From the NCBI RefSeq assembly GCF_031348265.1, contig NZ_CP133771.1, positions 7,254,001 through 7,318,000 of the forward strand: a DNA stretch of 64,000 nucleotides, in the 5' to 3' direction. The position numbers and the translations under genes are program-made. The DNA is from Streptomyces collinus. Its GTDB lineage: Bacteria; Actinomycetota; Actinomycetes; Streptomycetales; Streptomycetaceae. This document shows, one piece after another, positions 61,376 through 64,000 of this stretch. Under the pieces are notes generated by a model that ran no database searches, had not been told where the DNA came from, and saw only the letters and a list, made by a program, of their open reading frames with translations. How positions within the stretch are numbered: the first letter of the stretch is position 1; the number at the start of each line of letters is the position of its first letter.

Positions 61376-63420
61376 GCGGGGACCTCCAGGGGGTCGAGCT
61401 TGTTCGCTTTCCGGATCTCGTCGACGATGCGGCCGATGATTCCGGTGATGTCGAAGTCCTTCGGGGTGAAGACCGCGGCCACTCCGGCTGCCCTGAGCTG
61501 CTCGGCATCACCGTTCGGGATGATGCCACCGGCGATCACCGGTATATCTGTGGCACCGGCCACACGGAGCCGTTCGAGGACGTCCGGCACCAATTGGGCG
61601 TGCGAGCCGGACAGGATGGACAGGCCGACCGCGTGCACGTCCTCGGCGAGGGCCGCGTCCACGATCTGCTCGGGCGTCAGCCGAATGCCCTGGTAGACCA
61701 CCTCGAAGCCGGCGTCGCGCGCGCGGACCGCGATCTGCTCGGCGCCGTTGGAGTGCCCGTCCAGGCCCGGCTTGCCGACCAGGAAGCGCAGCTTGCCCAC
61801 GTTCAGGTCCTTGGCCGTGAGGTCGACCTTGCGGCGGACCACGGCGAGCGCGCTGCCCTCCTCGACCGGAACGGCCACCGGCGCCGAAGAGACGCCCGTG
61901 GGCGCCCGGAACTCGCCGAACACCTCGCGCAGGGCCCCGGCCCACTCGCCGGTCGTCGCCCCGGCCCGGGCGCACTCCAGGGTGGCCTCCATGAGGTTCT
62001 CGTTGCCGCGCGCGGCCTCCTTCAGCCGCTCCAGGGCCTTGCAGGGCCGCGGGTGGTTGAACGGCGGCTGGTAGCGGCTGTCGCGCCACTGCTGGAGCCC
62101 GGCGATGACCCGGGCCTCGACCGCCGGGTCCACCGTCTGGATCGCGGTGTCCAGGTCGGCGGTCAGCGGGTTCGGCTCGGTGCCCTCGAAGATGTTGACG
62201 CCGATGATCTTCTCCTGGCCGGACTCGATCCGGCCCCGGCGCTCGGCGTGCGAGGAGACCAGCTGCGACTTGAGGTAGCCGGACTCGACGGCCGCCATCG
62301 CGCCGCCCATCTCCTGGATGCGGTCGATCTCGGCGAACGACTCCTCGACCAGCCGTTCCACCTTCGCCTCGATCACCTTCGAGCCCTCGAAGATGTCCTC
62401 GTACTCCAGCAGGTCGCTCTCGTACGCCAGCACCTGCTGGATGCGCAGCGACCACTGCTGGTCCCAGGGGCGGGGGAGGCCCAGGGCCTCGTTCCAGGCG
62501 GGGAGCTGCACGGCACGCGCGCGGGCGTCCTTGGAGAGGGTGACGGCCAGCATCTCCAGCACGATCCGCTGGACGTTGTTCTCCGGCTGCGCCTCCGTCA
62601 GACCCAGGGAGTTCACCTGGACGCCGTAGCGGAAGCGGCGCTGCTTGGCGTTCTCGATGCCGTACCGCTCACGGGTGATGCGGTCCCAGATGCGGCCGAA
62701 CGCCCGCATCTTGCACATCTCCTCGACGAAGCGGACGCCCGCGTTCACGAAGAACGAGATGCGCGCGACGACATCGCCCATGCGCTCCTGCGGCACCTGG
62801 CCGGAGTCGCGCACGGCGTCGAGGACGGCGATCGCGGTGGACATCGCGTACGCGATCTCCTGGACCGGCGTGGCGCCCGCCTCCTGCAGGTGGTAGCTGC
62901 AGATGTTGATCGGGTTCCACTTCGGGATGTGGGAGACCGTGTACGCGATCATGTCCGTCGTCAGACGGAGGCTCGGCCCCGGCGGGAAGACGTGCGTCCC
63001 GCGGGACAGGTACTCCTTGACGATGTCGTTCTGGGTCGTGCCCTGGAGCTTGGTGATGTCCGCGCCCTGCTCCTCGGCGACGACCTGGTAGAGCGCCAGC
63101 AGCCACATGGCGGTGGCGTTGATCGTCATCGAGGTGTTCATCTGCTCCAGGGGGATGTCCTGGAACAGCCGGCGCATGTCACCGACGTGCGCGATCGGCA
63201 CGCCGACCCGGCCGACCTCGCCGCGGGCGAGGATGTGGTCGGAGTCGTAGCCGGTCTGCGTCGGCAGGTCGAACGCCACCGACAGACCCGTCTGGCCCTT
63301 GGCGAGGTTGCGCCGGTACAGCTCGTTGGACGCCTCGGCCGTGGAGTGACCGGCGTACGTGCGCATGAGCCACGGCCGGTCCTTCTCCCGCACGCCTTCG
63401 GCGGGCTGACGCTCAGTCAT
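61372..63420 (-). CDS. ecm: Ethylmalonyl-CoA mutase (B12-dependent)
   Basis: This 682-residue one-chain mutase isomerises ethylmalonyl-CoA to methylsuccinyl-CoA. The catalytic TIM barrel contains LPTQTGYDSDHILARGEVG and GTTQNDIVKEYLSRGTHVFP. The C-terminal cobalamin domain carries KPGLDGHSNGAEQIA, in which His556 of DGHSNG coordinates cobalt base-off. The length and single-chain form match Ecm (also called MeaA in Streptomyces). The ATG at 63420 starts TERQPAEGVREKDRPWLMRT, 17 bp after ccr. Confidence 0.93.
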   Translation of the reverse strand: MTERQPAEGVREKDRPWLMRTYAGHSTAEASNELYRRNLAKGQTGLSVAFDLPTQTGYDSDHILARGEVGRVGVPIAHVGDMRRLFQDIPLEQMNTSMTINATAMWLLALYQVVAEEQGADITKLQGTTQNDIVKEYLSRGTHVFPPGPSLRLTTDMIAYTVSHIPKWNPINICSYHLQEAGATPVQEIAYAMSTAIAVLDAVRDSGQVPQERMGDVVARISFFVNAGVRFVEEMCKMRAFGRIWDRITRERYGIENAKQRRFRYGVQVNSLGLTEAQPENNVQRIVLEMLAVTLSKDARARAVQLPAWNEALGLPRPWDQQWSLRIQQVLAYESDLLEYEDIFEGSKVIEAKVERLVEESFAEIDRIQEMGGAMAAVESGYLKSQLVSSHAERRGRIESGQEKIIGVNIFEGTEPNPLTADLDTAIQTVDPAVEARVIAGLQQWRDSRYQPPFNHPRPCKALERLKEAARGNENLMEATLECARAGATTGEWAGALREVFGEFRAPTGVSSAPVAVPVEEGSALAVVRRKVDLTAKDLNVGKLRFLVGKPGLDGHSNGAEQIAVRARDAGFEVVYQGIRLTPEQIVDAALAEDVHAVGLSILSGSHAQLVPDVLERLRVAGATDIPVIAGGIIPNGDAEQLRAAGVAAVFTPKDFDITGIIGRIVDEIRKANKLDPLEVPA

Positions 63421-63437
63421 TGATGACCTCGGCTGTC

Positions 63438-64000
63438 TCAGATGTTCCGGAAGCGGTTGATGGCGTCGATGTGCTTGGCGCGCTTCTCGTGGTCGCGCAC
63501 GCCCAGGCCCTCCTCGGGGGCCATGCACAGCACGCCGACCTTGCCCTGGTGCAGGTTGCGGTGCACGTCGTAGGCGGCCTGGCCGGTGTCCTCCAGGGAG
63601 TACACCTTCGACAGGGTCGGGTGGATCTTGCCCTTCGCGATGAGCCGGTTGGCCTCCCAGGCCTCGCGGTAGTTGGCGAAGTGCGAGCCGATGATCCGCT
63701 TCAGCGACATCCACAGGTAGCGGTTGTCGTACTCGTGCATGTAGCCCGAGGTCGAGGCGCAGGTGGTGATGGTGCCGCCCTTGCGGGTGACGTAGACGCT
63801 CGCGCCGAAGGTCTCGCGGCCGGGGTGCTCGAAGACGATGTCGATGTCCTCGCCGCCGGTGAACTCGCGGATGCGCTTGCCGAAGCGCTTCCACTCCTTC
63901 GGGTCCTGGGTGGTCTCGTCCTTCCAGAACTTGTAGCCCTCGGCGCTGCGGTCGATGATCGCCTCGGCGCCCATCGCGCGGCAGATGTCCGCCTTCTGCT
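63438..64000 (-). CDS. ccr: Crotonyl-CoA carboxylase/reductase, C-terminal part (truncated by window edge)
   Basis: Only the last 187 residues are present; the frame stays open to base 64000, so the gene runs out of the window. The sequence shows the MDR-family Rossmann half: QKADICRAMGAEAIIDR, FEHPGRETFGASVYVTRKGG, TTCASTSGYMHEYDNRYLW and SHFANYREAWEANRLIAKG, ending INRFRNI. Ccr reductively carboxylates crotonyl-CoA to ethylmalonyl-CoA with NADPH, the entry step of the ethylmalonyl-CoA pathway that the downstream genes complete. Confidence 0.92.
   Translation of the reverse strand, partial: QKADICRAMGAEAIIDRSAEGYKFWKDETTQDPKEWKRFGKRIREFTGGEDIDIVFEHPGRETFGASVYVTRKGGTITTCASTSGYMHEYDNRYLWMSLKRIIGSHFANYREAWEANRLIAKGKIHPTLSKVYSLEDTGQAAYDVHRNLHQGKVGVLCMAPEEGLGVRDHEKRAKHIDAINRFRNI

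Overview
The window is a gene-dense, very high-GC stretch of chromosome with strong G/C preference at third codon positions, many GTG starts, four-base start/stop overlaps and several apparently leaderless genes. This, together with an ethylmalonyl-CoA operon, a PucR-linked ureide cluster and a LAL-type LuxR regulator, points to a Streptomyces chromosome. From memory, the order from the nitrilase/aminotransferase genes to the Psd/PssA and crotonyl-CoA reductase genes resembles part of the S. coelicolor SCO64xx region; I could not run a search to confirm this. I see no tRNA, rRNA, CRISPR array, transposase, phage gene or secondary-metabolite core enzyme.

Layout. 68-13232: mostly single-gene units: a metallo-beta-lactamase-fold hydrolase, exonuclease III, a secreted SGNH esterase, an orphan polar amino acid ABC ATPase, a secreted CocE/NonD hydrolase, a membrane-anchored unknown, a secreted gamma-glutamyltransferase, a ClpC-like unfoldase, and a methionine aminopeptidase divergent from a small XRE regulator. 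13331-23970: a large proline-rich unknown, then a same-strand cluster for reductive pyrimidine or hydantoin catabolism (two beta-ureidopropionase-type amidohydrolases, a class III aminotransferase, PucR, dihydropyrimidinase, an LLM flavin or F420 oxidoreductase and an NCS1 permease). 23997-30999: a DUF3558-like protein, a cytoplasmic GGT-like enzyme, an inositol monophosphatase-family phosphatase, an FAD oxidoreductase overlapping a macrodomain gene, and a class II glutamine amidotransferase.

31203-44764: a LAL regulator and DHA2 exporter, then an envelope or stress island of small membrane proteins with a DUF2252 protein, a K+ channel, a BrkB-like protein, a SHOCT protein and a PAS/GAF/SpoIIE phosphatase. 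44917-56941: an alpha/beta hydrolase with an Asp nucleophile, a Tat-exported GH2 beta-galactosidase with a LamG insertion, a metal-sensing ArsR regulator, alkylation repair (Ada-AlkA fusion and Ogt), a VOC protein, a sirtuin/Nudix/ADP-ribosylglycohydrolase run and glycerate kinase. 57020-64000: PssA and Psd, which make phosphatidylethanolamine, and the ethylmalonyl-CoA operon ccr-ecm-mcl-maoC-acd, with ccr cut by the window edge.

The items that best repay a second look are the ureide cluster with no dihydropyrimidine dehydrogenase but a private LLM oxidoreductase, the compact leaderless map/XRE promoter built on one palindrome, the ArsR operator shared with the alkylation-repair gene, and two minisatellites that each begin at a stop codon.
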